A stretch of 64,000 bases of DNA from Allobaculum sp. Allo2 (GCF_022701175.1 NZ_CP078088.1:2542001-2606000), one strand, 5' to 3'. Numbered from the stretch's first letter, positions 39,881-50,283 are shown. Numbers and translations: made by a program. Notes: generated by a model from the letters alone, not told the origin.

Positions 39881-40483
39881 TTACGCCTTGTACACTTTTG
39901 CCTTCGGCTGGGTGGTGATAATAATTTCGTTTCGTCCGATGACGCCCGGTTCATGGTTTGGAACGTAGCCGGCGCCTTTAAAATCCGCAAACGTCTTCGG
40001 TTCCGCCAGCATCAGCTTCGACTTAGCTTCGATCGGATGGGCGAAGCGAACTAACGGCTGGCCGGCCTGTACATCCTGACCGGGATGAACGAGAATCGTC
40101 GCATCCTTTTCAAAGGAAACAGTGCCGACGCATACTTTAATCGCCAGCGTATTCACAGGACTGGTCTTGATCACAATCGTATTTTGCGGCAGATCGATTG
40201 ATTCAATCACACCGTCCGCTGGCGCACAGATCGACTGATCTTTCACTGCCATGACAGCCAGCGTCCGCATTTCCTGGTCTTTCTGCGAAATTTCCTTCTC
40301 GTCAAACGGAAGGGCGAGCAGACTGCCGTCTGCCCAGGCAAACAGATCATGGTAGGAATCCAGTTCCGCATTTTCTGCAGCGGCATCGGCTTCAAAAGAT
40401 TCTTTGGCATGATGCCATACGTCCTTGATTTCTTCGCCGCCCTTTTCGACATCTTCTTTTAAATGATTCAGAAAATCACTCAT
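39881..40483 (-). CDS. EIIA(Glc)-fold protein without active-site histidines
   Basis: About 200 residues from MSDFLNHLKEDVEKGGEEI. The N-terminal 50 residues are helical and resemble the start of the next gene product. From about residue 95 the sequence follows the EIIA-glucose fold (CAPADGVIESID, then ILVHPGQDVQAGQPLVRF). The two conserved His contexts are replaced: H-A-I-G-I is NTIVI, and L-I-H-x-G is AIKVC. It therefore cannot relay phosphate in the usual way and may be a structural or regulatory relative. The start upstream has GAGTGG. An upstream Met (40642) has no ribosome binding site. Confidence 0.65.
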   Translation of the reverse strand: MSDFLNHLKEDVEKGGEEIKDVWHHAKESFEADAAAENAELDSYHDLFAWADGSLLALPFDEKEISQKDQEMRTLAVMAVKDQSICAPADGVIESIDLPQNTIVIKTSPVNTLAIKVCVGTVSFEKDATILVHPGQDVQAGQPLVRFAHPIEAKSKLMLAEPKTFADFKGAGYVPNHEPGVIGRNEIIITTQPKAKVYKA

Positions 40484-40712
40484 CGCTATCCACTCACTTT
40501 CTGCAGGCTCCAACAAATTTCTGTCGATCAGAAGGTCGGCCGCACTCTTGAGCGCCCTGGGCCCGAGATCTTGCCCTAATTTGAAAGCATTGATCCGTTC
40601 CATCTGGCTTCTGCTCGAAAAAGAGACCTGCTGTGCATTCATTATAGAAATGCTCCCCAGAGGCCAGGCTGCCTTATGCCCGAAGGCCCTGCAGATCCAG
40701 AGCGTCCATGCG

Positions 40713-40752
40713 AAAAGCCGGTCTGGACAGACTCGAATCCAGACCGGCTTTT
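40713..40752 (-). terminator. Terminator of the ABC-F gene (bidirectional)
   Basis: GCCGGTCTGGA and TCCAGACCGGC, 11 perfect pairs, with AAAA before and TTTT after, usable by both strands. Confidence 0.85.
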
Positions 40753-40761
40753 CGCATCGTT

Positions 40762-42676
40762 TTAAGTTTTCAATTTTTCGAACGAATTCTTTCGAGAGAA
40801 GCGTTTTTGAGCGAGCTCTTCGGGCTTTCCTCTTTTTCTTGTTTTTCCTGTTCGTCTTCTTACTCGTCTAGTATTCTTACTCGTTTTCTTATTTTTCGCG
40901 GCGTAAAGTTTTGCGGTTTCTTCCCGCTTTTCTTCGAGCTCCATCCAACGCTCTTCAAGCTGTTCATTGGTCTGGCTAAGGGCTTCGCGTTCATCGCTCA
41001 GCTCGGCCACTTTTTATAATCCGTTTCCGACTCGAGAAGATTATCGATTTCTTCAATGCGAGCCGTATTGGCTTCCAGTTTCTGTGGAATTTCTTCCAGC
41101 TCCCGTTTCTCTTTGGAGGAAAAGGAAATCTTCTTTTCCTTTGGACGGGCAGAAATGGCTGCACTGGCCGGTCTGGCTTTGTCCTGGCGGCGTTCTTCTT
41201 CCTTGAACACCTGCAGATCGGAATAGCCTCCGCTAATACGCAGGAAGGTTCCGTCGCTTTGCAGTTCAAACAGCTCGGTCGCGGTACGGTCGATGAAGAA
41301 ACGGTCGTGAGAAACGAACAGCACTATGCCGGGGAAATTATCGAGATAGTCTTCGAGAACTTCCAGCGTTTCGATATCCAGATCGTTTCCCGGCTCGTCG
41401 AGCAGCAGGACGTTCGGCGCTTTCATCAGCACGCGAACGAGTTCGAGACGGCGCCGTTCGCCGCCTGAAAGCCGGTTTAACGGAAGATACTGCCTGGTCT
41501 TATCAAACAGGAATCGTTCGAGCATAGCCGAAGCGCTCTGTGCGCCGTCGAGGGTAACGACTGCCTTGGCTTCTTTTTCGATATAGTCCAGAACACGAAG
41601 GTTTCCATCCGCCGGATCGGGGATCTGTCGGAAATAGCCGATTTTTACTGTGGAGCCAAAATTAAAGGCGCCGGTGAGCGGCGTCAGATCGCCGTCGACC
41701 AGATTGAGGAACGTCGATTTTCCGCAGCCGTTCGGTCCGACGAGCGCGATGCGGTCCGTTCTTTTGCAGTGGTAGGAAAAGTCATGAAACAGAATTTTCT
41801 CAGGCGTATAGCCAAAGGAAAGGTTCTGCCATTCGAGCGTCTTCTTGCCCAGGCGTTCGCTGGGAAAGCGCAGTTCCATCGTCTTGTTCTGCCGGCTGGT
41901 TCGCTGCGCGCGCAGTTCTTCAAACCGGTCGAGACGGGACTTCTGCTTTGTGGAACGCGCCTGCACGCCAGCCCGTACCCATTCGAGTTCGTGACGGTAC
42001 AGGTTTTCCCGTTTGGCGGCTCTTGCCTGTTCATCCGCTTCCCGTTTTTCTCTGGCTTCCAGGTATTCGGCGTAGGAGCCGGGATGACTGTACAGATGAC
42101 CGTCGGTCAGCTCCAGAATTCGGGTGCATGCCTGTTCCAGAAAGCGGCGATCATGCGTAACGGTAATGACAGTCGCCTTCGTTTTGGAAAGCCAGTTTTC
42201 CAGCCATTCAATCATTTCAATATCAAGATGATTGGTCGGTTCATCCAGAAGAAGCAGATCCGCCCGGTCCGCCAGCGTCAGGGCCAGCGAAAGACGGCGC
42301 TTCTGGCCGCCGGAAAGCGGTTCGATCGGCGCGTCAAAATCGTCCAGCTTGAGACGCGTCAGAATGGCCTTGAGTTCATAGTCATCGCGCGGATCGCTCA
42401 GTGCGTCGTTGGCCGCTTTCATCTCCTGCCAGATCGTCTTTTGCGTAAAGACGGGATTCTGTTCCAGAATGTGGGTTTTCATTCCGGACTTGCGGATGAT
42501 TTTGCCCGCTGTGGTCTGGGGATCCGCCAGGATTTTGAGCAGAGAGGATTTCCCTGCACCATTGCGGCCCACCAGTCCGATTTTTCCGAAACTTCGGCGT
42601 CCATCGATTCATCGTCGAGAATTGGTGAACGGCCGTCTCCATAGTCCAAATGCAGATGGGATGCCGATATCAGCAT
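40762..42676 (-). CDS. ABC-F ATPase (Uup/Ettα-like ribosome-associated), two frame breaks
   Basis: About 638 residues. Two ABC domains: Walker A GRNGAGKSS and GPNGCGKST, signatures LSGGQKRRLSLA and LSGGERRRLELV, Walker B LLLLDEPTNHLD and VLLLDEPGNDLD. The linker between them carries the charged helical P-site tRNA-interaction motif region. After the second domain is a C-terminal coiled coil and a very basic tail. No membrane segments, so it is not a transporter; such proteins act on the ribosome. Breaks are at T5 42581-42585 and T5 41011-41015. The start at 42676 has GAGGAGC upstream. The exact subfamily is not certain. Confidence 0.92.
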
Positions 42677-43023
42677 ATAATCGCTCCTCTCCTTACGGCC
42701 ATGCGGCCTTTTTCATTTTCTGCTCATTTTTTTGCGTAGACGATAAATTTTCTATTCTTTCATCCGCTCTCCTGTCCGTCAGTCCGGAAAGCGAATTCAT
42801 ACAAATTGGATCCCTTTTGTTCGAAAAGCGAAAGGAATGGCTTGCACACGGGAAAATCCATCTGTATAGTTAGTCGGCGCAAACCGTTAATCCACGCTAA
42901 CTTTCTGACTCTCCCCGCCTTTTGAAAACAGACCGGGTCAGCGCGGCAGCATGGATTGCGACCTTTTTCATTTGGAGACGGAATGTCCGTCTTTATGCAA
43001 GGAGCATCAGAAAGGAGCCCTTT
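42677..43023. other. Intergenic region between divergent genes
   Basis: No gene seen. It holds promoters for the ABC-F gene (minus) and the cydD-like gene (plus). Confidence 0.4.
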
Positions 43024-44781
43024 ATGCTGAACAAACGTCTTCTGAAAGCCTTCCCGGATACGTTTCCTTATATTAGCAGAAACATTTTCTTTCAGTGGAT
43101 TTCCCTGCTGGCTTCGAGCCTTTCCACGATCGCGCTGTGCGTATGCGCAGCCTCCATTTTCGGGACGCCTTCCCTTTCCGTATGGAATACCGCTTTACTC
43201 GTTCTTGCCTGTCTGATTGTGCGCCAGATGGCTTTAAAAATGGCCTCCCGTGCTTCGTTCCAGGCCGCGGCCCTTGTTCGCCGGCAGCTGCGCGAACGTC
43301 TTTTGACAAGCTCAGCCAGCTTGGCAGCAGCTATCGCAACCGATGGAGTACCTCGGAAATTTCCCAGCTGACCAGCGAAGGCGTTGAACAGCTCGAAGTC
43401 TGGTTTGGCCAGTATTTGCCGCAGTTCTTTTACGCTCTGCTCGCTCCGCTCACGCTGTTTCTGATCGTCGGATTTCTTTACTGGCCGGCAGCCCTTGTGC
43501 TGTTTGTCTGCGTTCCGCTTATTCCTGTTTCCATCATCGCCGTACAGAAATTTGCCAAAAACTGCTTTCCCGCTACTGGGATCAGTACACGGGGCTGTCG
43601 GATGACTTCCTGGAAAACCTGCAGGGACTTACCACCCTCAAGCTTTACGGAACGGATGGCCTCTATCACGAAAAGATGAACCGTCAGGCGGAAAACTTCC
43701 GCCGCATTACCATGCGCGTTCTCATCATGCAACTCAACTCGATTTCCGTCATGGACCTTGTTGCCTACGGCGGAAGCGCGCTGGGCATGGGTATGGCGCT
43801 TTACGGCTGCCTGCACGGACAGATCGGTGCCTCCACAATGCTTTCGATCATCCTGCTTTCCGCGGAATTTTTCTGCCGATGCGTACGCTGGGCAGTTATT
43901 TCCATATTTCCATGAATGGATCCGCGGCAGCCGATAAAATGTTCGCAATTCTCGACACTCCCGTTCAGGACGGCAGCGAGGAACTTTGTCTGGACTCGGC
44001 TTTTCCGGCTCTGGATATCGAAGCCAGAGATCTGTCCTTCACGTATCCAGAGGCGACAAAGCCAGCGCTCGAACATGTATCCTTTTCGCTTCAGGGAAAC
44101 GGTCTGTATGGCATCGCAGGCGAATCCGGTTCGGGAAAAAGCACTCTGGCTTCCCTGCTTTATGGACGCCTGCGTTTTGACGATGGAACGCTGACGCTCA
44201 ACGATCAGCCGCTGGAAAGTCTGTCGAGAAAAAGTCTGGCTCGTCACATCGGCGTTCTGAACAGCCAGCCGGTCCTCTTTGCGGGAACCGTCCGCGAAAA
44301 CCTGTGCGGATCAAGAGAAATCGATGATCCAACCCTGATCGAGATTCTCAGAAAAACGCTGATCTGGCCGCTCATCCAGAAGCGGGGCGGCCTGGATTTT
44401 GTCCTGGAGGAAGGCGGATCCAACCTATCCGGCGGACAGAAACAGCGGCTGGCGTTCGCCCGGCTTCTCTCCAGCGAACCCTCCGCGCTTCTGCTCGATG
44501 AAGCAACTTCTTCCATTGATGCTGCCAGCGAAGCCATTCTCGTTCATTTAATCGAGGAATTTTCCAAAGAGCATCCCGTCTTCTTTATTACCCATCGCCT
44601 TTCCAACGTGAAACGCGCGAAGCAGATTCTCGTTTTCGCCCATGGAAAACTCGTTGAACAGGGACGATTCGAAGATCTGAAAGAAGCCGGGGGCGAATTC
44701 GAACGCATTTATTCTGCCCAGCAGAAACTGGAACAGTACGTGAAAGGAGAAAGTCTGTATGAACGCGAAGAAAACGAATAA
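43024..44781 (+). CDS. CydD-like ABC exporter half (permease-ATPase), three frame breaks
   Basis: About 586 residues. Six membrane segments (residues 20-310) precede an intact nucleotide-binding domain: Walker A GESGSGKSTL, signature LSGGQKQRLAFARLL, Walker B ALLLDEATSSID, H-loop FFITHRLSNV. Related CydD proteins export cysteine or glutathione to the outside, needed for cytochrome bd and for nitric oxide tolerance. Breaks are at T4 43301-43304, A5 43557-43561 and T5 43868-43872. It overlaps the next gene by 23 bp; the pair looks like a heterodimeric CydDC-type exporter. No cydAB genes are in the window. Confidence 0.88.
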
Positions 44782-46889
44782 GAATCTCTCCACCTTTGGC
44801 GTACTGCGCAGTCTGCTCAAGCTGGTGCACGGCATGGAATGCTGGATGATTCTCGCCATTCTGGCCGGAACCGCCGGATTCGTGTGTGCTGCCGGAATCG
44901 GGATGATGGCCGTCCTGGCCGCATTCTCCCATATACCTGGCTCCATTTCGATCTCCTTCGGGACAGCCTGCCTTTGCATGGGACTGTTCGCCGTTTTGCG
45001 CGGCGTCCTTCGCTATGGCGAGCAGGCGTGCAACCACTACATTGCCTTTCGTCTTCTGGCCACGATTCGCGATAAAGTTTTCGGTCAGCTGTGCCGGCTC
45101 GGTCCAGCCCGGCTGGACGGGCGTAAAAGGGCGATCTGATCGCTCTGATCACTTCGGATGTGGAACTTCTGGAAGTGTTTTATGCCCACACGATTTCTCC
45201 GTTCTGCATCGCGATCTGCTGCGCCGTCCTCTTTGGAGCTGCCGGTTTCTGGATTCACTGGTCCATCGGCGTCCTGCTTCTTTGCAGCTACGCGCTGGCT
45301 GCCTTTGGCATTCCGCTGATTTTCGGTTCTGCCGCACAGAAAACCGGCATTGCCCGTCGTAAGGCTGTCGGCGATCTGAGCGCGACAGTGCTGGAAAACG
45401 TGCGCGGCGCGGACGAAATCATTCAGTACGATCTTGAAGGCGTCCGCAAAGCACGAATGAACGAAAAGACGGAAGAACTGCTCGTGCTGGAAGACGAGCA
45501 GAAAAACAGACCGTGGCCGCTTCTTCTGCCTCTCTGGCTATCGTTACTCTCTCGATGCTCTTCATGCTTTTTCTTGGTCTCTATCTTTACCGGCACGATC
45601 AGATCGGTGCACAAAGCTTCCTTGCGTGTCTCGTGCTCCAGTCCTCAACCTTTGGACCATTTCTGGCGCTGGCCAATCTGTCGACCGGTCTGTCCTCCAC
45701 GCTTGGGGCCGCTCGCCGCGTCCTGACGCTGTTTGATGAAGAAGTTACCGTCAGGGAAAACGAAAAAGGGGCCTGCCCAGAATCGAGCGCCATGGCGGTG
45801 GAAAATCTCGCCTTTGCCTATGACGATCAGGCGATCCTGGAAAGTCTTTCCCTGTCTTTTCCGGAAGGAAAAATCACCGGAATCGAAGGCAGAAGCGGCT
45901 GCGGACAATCCACTCTGCTTCGCCTGCTCATGCGCTTTTTCGATCCGCAGGCCGGGACAGCCCGCCTTGGCGATGAAAATCTGAAAGACGTACAGACGGA
46001 TTTCCTGCGTACAAAACAGTCTGTGGTTTTGCAGGAGAGCGTTCTGTTTACCGATACCCTTCGCAATAACCTTTTAGCCGCCAAACCCGATGCGACAGAC
46101 AAAGAAATTCGCAGAGCGTGCAAAAAGGCCAGCATCGATACCTTCATCGATTCCCTCGATCAGGGGCTGGATACCATGCTGGCGGAAAGCGGAAGTTCTC
46201 TTTCGTCCGGCGAAAAGCAGCGCAGGGCTGAAAAGAAACGGGCCTTTGAGGCACGTGTCGTCCAGGAAATGATCGCCCTCTACTACAAAAAGTATCCCAA
46301 TCCCCATGAAGAAAAAGAGCTGCTGGAATACGCCGTTGTGCGCATTTCCAAATGCCCGTTCATGGAAACGAAAATATTCTGTTCCCAGTGCCAGGTGCAC
46401 TGTTACCGAAACGAGCGGCGCAAACAGATTCGTCAGGTCATGCGCTATTCCGGCCCGCGCATGCTTCTCCATCATCCAGTCATGGCTCTTCGCCATCTGT
46501 ACTACGACAACCAGAACCGCATCGAAAAGCCGCTGTTTCTGCTGATCGGCTTCGTCGGACTGTTTCTTTGCGTTCTTGGAGCCATCCTGCCCGTTCTGCC
46601 GTCCTTTCCTTTCGCGCTGATGGCCGCCTTTGGCTTTGGGCGAAGCAGCGAGAAGCTGCACGATCGCTTTGTCGCATCCCGGCTGTATCAGGACAATGCC
46701 AAAGACTGGGTTGAACACCGTGCCATGCGTCCGCAGGCTAAGAAGCGCGTTCTGATGACGATCTCGCTCGTGCTTCTCTGCAGCTGGCTGATGCTCTTCC
46801 ATCTGCCCTGGGTCCAGTGGATTCTTGTGGCCGTCTGGATCGGCCACGTCCTTTACTTCCGCTTTGGAATCCGCACACTCGAAGACTAA
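44759..46889 (+). CDS. CydC-like ABC half truncated in the ATPase domain and fused to YgbA and DUF454/YbaN domains
   Basis: About 710 residues in one frame after two homopolymer corrections (A4G3 45125-45131 and A5 45502-45506). Order: six membrane segments; the start of an ABC domain with Walker A GRSGCGQST, where Gln replaces the essential Lys; signature LSSGEKQR. Here the ABC domain ends: no Walker B, D-loop or H-loop. It continues directly into AEKKRAFEARVVQEMIALYY and a YgbA (nitrous-oxide-stimulated promoter family) domain with CPFMETKIFCSQCQVHCYRN and VMRYSGPRML. A DUF454/YbaN domain of about 120 residues follows (GAILPVLPSFPFALMAAFGF, then WVEHRAM). A strong terminator follows the stop. 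The ABC part should be ATPase-dead; the fusion probably arose by deletion between adjacent genes. Confidence 0.85.
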
Positions 46890-46914
46890 GCCTGCCCATA
46901 CATCCCTGTACGAA

Positions 46915-46974
46915 AGCGGCCCGTACCGCAGAGCCTTCCCTCAAGGGAACGTTCTGCGGTACGGGCCGCTTTTT
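46915..46974 (+). terminator. Very long terminator hairpin
   Basis: AGCGGCCCGTACCGCAGA pairs with TCTGCGGTACGGGCCGCT, 18 perfect pairs, with an inner TTCCC/GGGAA stem, then TTTT. It closes the cydD/cydC-fusion operon and can also serve the converging gene. Confidence 0.85.
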
Positions 46975-47067
46975 CGTTTTAAATACGTTTTGTGCTTTTT
47001 TAGCAAGCCTGTCATACAGCCTGTCCTCGAACGTCATACGCTGCGCGAGAAAACAGGCTTTTGGCGA

Positions 47068-47282
47068 TTACGCTTTGGAAGCCTGCGGCACTTCTTTCCA
47101 GGTGCCTTCTTCCTTTGTCAGGTAGCGGTAATCATCGCAGACCATTACCTTGGCGGTTTCACCGTCCACGTCGAGAATGTCGATCGTGTAGTATTTGGAC
47201 TCATCGAATTCATTCGAGCCCTGCATGTTATCGAGAATCGTGCTGATAATCGCTTTGCGATCTTTGAAAAATCTTTTGCCAT
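47068..47282 (-). CDS. Small hypothetical protein, about 71 residues
   Basis: The C-terminal 65 residues are well defined: DRKAIISTILDNMQGSNEFD, then KYYTIDILDVDGETAKVMVC and ends EVPQASKA. The likely start is the ATG at 47282 preceded by GTGAGG; it needs one more A in the A4 run directly after it (MAKRFFKDRK). In the sequence as given, the frame stays open upstream to 47346 without a ribosome binding site. No family recognised. The gene is transcribed toward the strong terminator at 46915-46974. Confidence 0.55.
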
Positions 47283-47735
47283 AAATATGCAATTCCTCAC
47301 TTTCTGTACTTACTGTATGTAAATGCATGCGGCGCGGCCGAAGCATTTTCGGGATTCGATTTGTGAAAAGTCTGGGCTTTCTTCTCTGGATTCTGGGTAT
47401 CCGGAACGCCTGTTCTTGTTCTGCCTGTTTTGTTCACTCTGTACTGCCCTGCAGATTGAAAAAACGGGAGTAAACGCAAACGCTGAAAGCTGTTTTCATA
47501 CTGTTCATTTCAAATCATTTGGTTTCATTTCTATAAAAATATCATAGCTAAATCGAAAATCCAGATCAATTGCCCTATACTTACATTTTTCTTAATGCAA
47601 TGTACAGACGTTTTTCAAAGGGACGGGATCCTTTTCTTCACGATAAATCCAGCCGCTTGGGATGGTATTTTTCCGCCTGTCGAATATCGGTGGATTTCGT
47701 CCTTTATACGCCGATAACGCCCCTGAAAGCAGAAA
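47283..47735. other. Intergenic region, about 450 bp
   Basis: No gene or known RNA recognised; AT content rises near 47500-47600. Confidence 0.4.
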
Positions 47736-47767
47736 AGAGGAGGTCCGATTCGATCCGGACTTCCTCT
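47736..47767 (-). terminator. Terminator downstream of rpoA
   Basis: GAGGAAGTCCG and CGGACCTCCTC pair with one mismatch, followed by TTTTC on the minus strand. It lies about 130 bp past the rpoA stop; no rplQ lies between. Confidence 0.7.
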
Positions 47768-47894
47768 TTCTGTATCGATAATGGATTTCGTGCTGGCTGA
47801 CAGCGCGCTTCGTGTTCTGAAATTCCGTTCCCGCTTTGCGGGCTGAAATTTCTCCCTCTTCTCAGGGAATACAGCGCAGCCTGCTTGCCTGGAA

Positions 47895-48842
47895 TCAGTC
47901 GTACTGCCGGAAACCAAGTCCCATGGCTTCGAGACGGTCCTTGACTTCCTGAAGCGACTTCTTGCCGAGGTTTTTCACGTGCATCATTTCATCTTCGGTC
48001 TTCTGGGTCAGCTCTTCTACAGTCTGAATGCCTGCACGTTTGAGGCAGTTGTAGGAGCGGACAGACAGCTCAAGATCTTCGATCATCATTGTCGAAGACT
48101 TCGCCACTTCTTCCGTAACCGGCGGCTGAACGGTGAAGCTTTCTTCGAGTTCCATCTGCGCAGCCGGATAAATATTATCGAGATAGCCGATGACAATACG
48201 CGCAGCTTCCGTAACGGCGTTCAGCGGCGTAATGCTTCCGTTGGTATGAATGTCGAATGTGACTTTGTCATACTTCGTATCGTGACCAAGCAGCGTCGGC
48301 TCGGACAGATATTCTGCGGATTTAATCGGTGTAAAGGTTGTATCGAGGCAGACCGTTCCTTCGGGAAGGTCGTATTCTTTTTCAATTTCGCCTGCTGTCT
48401 TGTAGCCGCCGTCGGTCGCCGCAAACAGCGTCATGTTCAGTGTCTGGTTTTCCTTAACGGTGCAGATCACCTGATCCGGATCGGTAATCGTTGTGTTTTC
48501 CGGGCAGATCAGATCGCCGGCGGTTACTGTGCAAGGGCCGGTTTTCACTAACTGCAGTTCGGTGATTCCCGTATCTTCGGTTTCAAGCTGGATCTTTTTC
48601 AGATTCAGTTTCAGACGAATAATATCTTCTTCGATTTCATCAAGTTTAGCGGCATCGGCAGGAGCGCCTTCCACTTTATAAGCCATAACGGCTGTGCTCG
48701 GAAGATCCGAGAGCAGAGTTCTGCAGATGGCGTTGCCAATGGTGGTTCCAAACCCGCGTGCGAGGGGTTCAAATGTAAAAGAGGCGCGAGTATCCGTGCC
48801 GTCAGGAAGCTGATTGAATGCTGCCCGGGTAAAAACTTCCAT
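47895..48842 (-). CDS. rpoA: RNA polymerase subunit alpha
   Basis: A 315-residue alpha subunit. N-terminal assembly domain (residues 1-230) with EPLARGFGTTIGNAICRTLL. C-terminal domain (about 245-310) with IEDLELSVRSYNCLKRAGI and KNLGKKSLQEVKDRL, the part that binds UP elements and regulators such as Spx. The ribosome binding site AAGGAGGT precedes the start. It follows infA by only 77 bp; the usual rpmJ, rpsM and rpsK between them, and rplQ after it, are absent. The frame is intact. Confidence 0.97.
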   Translation of the reverse strand: MEVFTRAAFNQLPDGTDTRASFTFEPLARGFGTTIGNAICRTLLSDLPSTAVMAYKVEGAPADAAKLDEIEEDIIRLKLNLKKIQLETEDTGITELQLVKTGPCTVTAGDLICPENTTITDPDQVICTVKENQTLNMTLFAATDGGYKTAGEIEKEYDLPEGTVCLDTTFTPIKSAEYLSEPTLLGHDTKYDKVTFDIHTNGSITPLNAVTEAARIVIGYLDNIYPAAQMELEESFTVQPPVTEEVAKSSTMMIEDLELSVRSYNCLKRAGIQTVEELTQKTEDEMMHVKNLGKKSLQEVKDRLEAMGLGFRQYD

Positions 48843-48919
48843 GATGTACCTCCTTGTTCAGAATTCGCTGACTCTGAACTTTCCTGTCGTATGTATCCTG
48901 TTTATTCAGGCGGTATACC

Positions 48920-49138
48920 TTATTTGTAGCGGAAGGTGATGCGTCCGCGTGTGAGGTCGTAAGGGGAAATATCCACTCTTACTCTGTCGCCGGGAAGAAT
49001 ACGAATGTGGTGCAGACGAATCTTTCCAGAAACATGAGCCAGAATTTCGTGTCCGTTTTCCAGTTTTACTTTAAATGCGGCGTTTGGAAGTGTATCCGTT
49101 ACCAAGCCATCAAGTTCGATCATGTCCTGTTTAGCCAT
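48920..49138 (-). CDS. infA: Translation initiation factor IF-1
   Basis: 72 residues, one OB fold: [39 protein letters not shown], ending [15 protein letters not shown]. It binds the A site of the small subunit during initiation. Upstream GGAGGAACTTGAG is the ribosome binding site. It forms an operon with rpoA. In the 77-bp spacer GTTCAGA and TCTGAAC form a hairpin just before the rpoA ribosome binding site. Confidence 0.97.
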   Translation of the reverse strand: MAKQDMIELDGLVTDTLPNAAFKVKLENGHEILAHVSGKIRLHHIRILPGDRVRVDISPYDLTRGRITFRYK

Positions 49139-49311
49139 GTATGCTCAAGTTCCTCCTGTTTAGTTTCTATTTTCAGCCAATTTTTAGCGAATCCTGTTCG
49201 CAAATTGAAGCAAATTTATCGTGAATTGTATAAATAGCCATCTATCAATATATTCAATTGTCACTTTGTTTGCAAACGAAAAGTCCGAAAGCCTGAAAGG
49301 TATGCCCTTTC

Positions 49312-50283
49312 TCAGCGTCCAATGGTTTCGAGAAGCGCTTCCATGCCCCGGGAGACCGTTCGATCGGGCTCATCGGTGCAGTAAACGGGACATCCGGCCA
49401 GCGCGCCGATCTGATCGGCCAGGCCAAGCATCTTCATCGTACCGCCGCTGGCGACAATTCCCCGTTCCGAAAGATCGAGCTGAATGTTTTCCGGCAAGCC
49501 GCGCACAAACGAAGAAACCCACAGACCGAGTTCTCTGGCAAACGGTGCGAGTACCGCAGCCATTTCATTCTGGCTGACCGGGATTTCAATTTGCTTTTCG
49601 GTATCCCGCAGGCGCCCTTTGATGCGCACGTACTGATCCTTAGATGAAAGACGTACCGCGCCGATGGACTGAATCAGCAAATCGAGCGTCTGCTCATCCG
49701 GAATCAGATCGTGATGGCGAAGCAGGTACTTTGCTGCCAGCTCGCTGGCTCTGCGGCCATTGAGCGAAGGGTTCGAAGCGTGATAAATGCGCTGTCCCTG
49801 ACGGAAAATGGCGATATCGCAGTTGGAAAAGCCGACCGAAAGAACGCAGCTCGAAACCGGCAAGAACAGATCCAGGCCGGATCCAACGGCTGCCATCCAG
49901 ATTTCCGGATCGAAATAAATCTGACTGGCGCCCAGATCGAGAAGCGTCTGTTTCAGATGCAAAATATCTTCTTCCGAAAACGCAGAAGAATAGCTTAACA
50001 GAAGCGTCGTTTTCTGGAACAGTCGAAACAGCCGGAATTCATAGCACAGTTCGTTGAGCATGGCTTCGAGCGCTTTTGTATCCACGCCCTGATCACGGAT
50101 CGGGCGGACTAAACGGATCGTCCGGTCCCTGGACGAGCGCAGATCGTACGCCTGCTCCCCGATGGCCAGAACATCTCCCTTTTCATTGAACGCGACAACA
50201 GAAGGCTCATCAAATACAACGCCCTCTCCGTCCACAATCAGCCGCAGACTGTGGGCTCCTAAATCTATACCCGCTCGAACCAT
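49312..50283 (-). CDS. Divergent MreB-like actin-family protein
   Basis: About 323 residues of the actin/Hsp70 ATPase superfamily. Phosphate-1 IDLGAHSLRLIVDG (usual IDLGTANT), then VVFDEPSVVAFN matches the MreB N-terminus, with AIGEQAYDL following. Near the end GIVASGGTMKMLGLADQI corresponds to the adenosine loop. The middle region is poorly conserved, so it may be a divergent MreB/Mbl paralogue or another filament former. It lies between infA and a divergent hypothetical gene, not with mreCD. The frame is intact. Confidence 0.75.
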   Translation of the reverse strand: MVRAGIDLGAHSLRLIVDGEGVVFDEPSVVAFNEKGDVLAIGEQAYDLRSSRDRTIRLVRPIRDQGVDTKALEAMLNELCYEFRLFRLFQKTTLLLSYSSAFSEEDILHLKQTLLDLGASQIYFDPEIWMAAVGSGLDLFLPVSSCVLSVGFSNCDIAIFRQGQRIYHASNPSLNGRRASELAAKYLLRHHDLIPDEQTLDLLIQSIGAVRLSSKDQYVRIKGRLRDTEKQIEIPVSQNEMAAVLAPFARELGLWVSSFVRGLPENIQLDLSERGIVASGGTMKMLGLADQIGALAGCPVYCTDEPDRTVSRGMEALLETIGR

